A DNA stretch of 64,000 nucleotides, from assembly GCA_003242885.1 (NCBI GenBank), contig QKMZ01000006.1, positions 1,357,563-1,421,562 on the forward strand, read 5' to 3'. Origin of the DNA: Candidatus Melainabacteria bacterium (GTDB taxonomy: Bacteria; Cyanobacteriota; Vampirovibrionia; Obscuribacterales; Obscuribacteraceae). The position numbers and the translations under genes were made by a program. Numbering within the stretch: the first letter of the stretch is position 1; each line of letters begins with the position of its first letter. This document shows, in pieces, positions 62,787-64,000 of the stretch. The notes under the pieces are model-generated. The model was not told the DNA's origin, made no database searches, and was given only the letters and a program-made list of their open reading frames with translations.

Positions 62787-64000
62787 TTAGTCGGAAAAAA
62801 TCCCCAAACAAAAATTTTGTCGCAAAACCGGCTCCTTACTGAGGTCGATCTGAAGATAATCCTCAAGTTCCGCCCACGTGCCGAATGGCCGCCCTCTTTC
62901 AATGCGTTTTGCCAGTCCGGACTCAAGACCTGCCTTAACCAGCTCATCCAGCGGCGCCGAATTTACATCTTTGCGTTTGCCACCATCAATAACGACTTTC
63001 AGTACACAACCGCGGCTTAGCGCCTTTTTCAAATCGTTGTCTGTTAACAGTTTCAGCTCGACGAGATTAGATAGGTGCGCAAAAGGACGTTTTTCGCAAA
63101 CCTTCTGGGCCGTCTCTTTGTTCAACCCGAGGATATCCATCAGATCGCGATTCGTAGCCGAATTGATATCCACCGGAACAAATGCAGCCACGGCGCCTTT
63201 CGCTTCGATTTCCTGCAGTCTCTGTTCTTTCAATATAGACTTTTCGACCAGCTCAAGAAGGCGCCTGTATTGCCGCTGAAGAATCAAGCGCTCAACTTCG
63301 CTTTCGGTCATACCGAGCTGCTGATTGAGTTCCCGGCGCGAGGCCCGATTGACATTCGTTTCTCTTTGCCAGCAATCGGCAATGCCAGGAAGGTTTTGCC
63401 TGATTCCATCTCGCACCATCGACAGTCCTTTATCCAGCAAAACCTGGCATCGAGCAATTTTTCGTGCTTGCGTCTCACCTGGTAGCTGAAGAACATCACA
63501 GCATTCTCTCATTGTCAGCTCTTTTCCAGCTGTTGAGAATTTCGTAAGCCCAAGTCCGAACATACAATCAACGACTTCCAGAGGCTCTTTCTGGCTCTTC
63601 TTATCGGCGAGCATTTTTTCAAGCATGTCTCGCAACTGATTGAGCTGTCCTACCTGTTCGCCAGACAGAGCCTGGTTCTCGGGCATATATTGGCTGTCAT
63701 CGGCAGTATTCTGTCTTGGGTCTTCTTGCTCGGGATCGAGATTCAAATCCTGTAGGGTACTCTTTTCCCAGTCCCACTCTTCTCGAATATAGTCGATTAC
63801 CTGATTGTGCACAGAACGTTGAACATAAGCGGGCAAAAGTACTTTGAAGCCATCTTCGGCTTGCGAAAGCAAATGCTTGCGCACAGCACCCTCGAGTTTT
63901 TCAGCCAATTCCGTAGCAATTGATAAGGCGTGTCGCTTCTGCTCATCTGCAGCAACCCGGCGCTGAACGAAAAACCTCTTCAAATTCTGGTTATTGCCAA
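62787..64000 (-). CDS. Helix-hairpin-helix protein (5' end outside window)
   Basis: At least 403 codons; the frame is still open at the window edge, so the N-terminus is missing (an internal TTG at 63983 is not a convincing start). About 1-60 has HLLSQAEDGFKVLLPAYVQRS and VIDYIREEWDW, which faintly resemble a sigma-like region. About 210-395 contains three ComEA-type HhH units: NVNRASRRELNQQLG, DINSATNRDLMDILGLN and DVNSAPLDELVKAGL, each followed by a KRPF or GRPF segment. HhH units bind DNA non-specifically or other proteins. The protein opens the minus-strand unit with the kinase. Function not known. Confidence 0.7.
   Translation of the reverse strand, partial: GNNQNLKRFFVQRRVAADEQKRHALSIATELAEKLEGAVRKHLLSQAEDGFKVLLPAYVQRSVHNQVIDYIREEWDWEKSTLQDLNLDPEQEDPRQNTADDSQYMPENQALSGEQVGQLNQLRDMLEKMLADKKSQKEPLEVVDCMFGLGLTKFSTAGKELTMRECCDVLQLPGETQARKIARCQVLLDKGLSMVRDGIRQNLPGIADCWQRETNVNRASRRELNQQLGMTESEVERLILQRQYRRLLELVEKSILKEQRLQEIEAKGAVAAFVPVDINSATNRDLMDILGLNKETAQKVCEKRPFAHLSNLVELKLLTDNDLKKALSRGCVLKVVIDGGKRKDVNSAPLDELVKAGLESGLAKRIERGRPFGTWAELEDYLQIDLSKEPVLRQNFCLGIFSD

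Noticed and set aside
1..64000. CRISPR array, prophage, transposase or integrase
   Set aside because: No spaced direct repeats, terminal inverted repeats or integrase/transposase-like protein seen in any frame.

Overview
The window carries about 51 protein-coding genes on both strands. I see no rRNA, tRNA, CRISPR array, prophage or insertion sequence. Gene content suggests a large-genome, free-living, Gram-negative-type bacterium with many eukaryote-like signalling proteins. It has seven Ser/Thr protein kinases (one cut by the window edge), TPR and LRR proteins, a CHAT protease gene, a beta-barrel-like exported protein, a three-gene actinobacterial-type succinate dehydrogenase and a polyphosphate-type glucokinase. 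The nearest match I can infer is a non-photosynthetic cyanobacterial relative (Melainabacteria/Vampirovibrionia, Obscuribacter-like). That placement rests on gene repertoire only, with no marker gene to confirm it; Planctomycetes-like lineages also have many LRR proteins and kinases.

Layout: 1-8325 is a head-to-tail array of four paralogous membrane Ser/Thr kinases with C-terminal leucine-rich repeats on the far side of a single membrane segment. 9314-12657 is an sdhC-sdhA-sdhB operon, followed by an MFS exporter with a C-terminal ABM-like domain, an FAD monooxygenase and a YtpQ-like protein. 17361-25585 holds a ROK/polyphosphate-type glucokinase, several secreted or unknown proteins, a 31-residue membrane protein too short for usual gene callers, a secreted FGE-type enzyme with both catalytic cysteines and a secreted alpha/beta hydrolase. 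25840-31214 holds a dienelactone hydrolase, an SmtA-like metallothionein, a free ABM monooxygenase, an MFS exporter with its TetR regulator, and a PAS histidine kinase behind two palindromes. 31276-35143 is an aldehyde dehydrogenase-nanE-rhomboid operon. 35597-43134 has envelope and housekeeping genes: M23 peptidase, CCA-type nucleotidyltransferase, flippase-like protein, Ctp protease, corrinoid adenosyltransferase and acyl-CoA thioesterase. 44688-51251 combines a TPR-CHAT gene interrupted by one in-frame TGA with a divergent pair of membrane kinases of a second architecture. 51343-56687 has an ABC-F ATPase, small secreted or unknown proteins and a KdpDE-like two-component system. 58875-64000 looks like a five-gene minus-strand operon with a zinc-ribbon kinase, a zinc-ribbon membrane protein, a TPR protein and two poorly known proteins.

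A family of short palindromes centred on GTTAAC with flanking A6/T6 tracts occurs five times, plus one partial copy, only in the right-hand 40 kb. Most copies sit where bidirectional terminators would be expected, but one pair lies between divergent genes. The dominant theme is signal transduction at the membrane. Start codons are often GTG or TTG; where the given start differs from the longest frame, the entry gives the reason.
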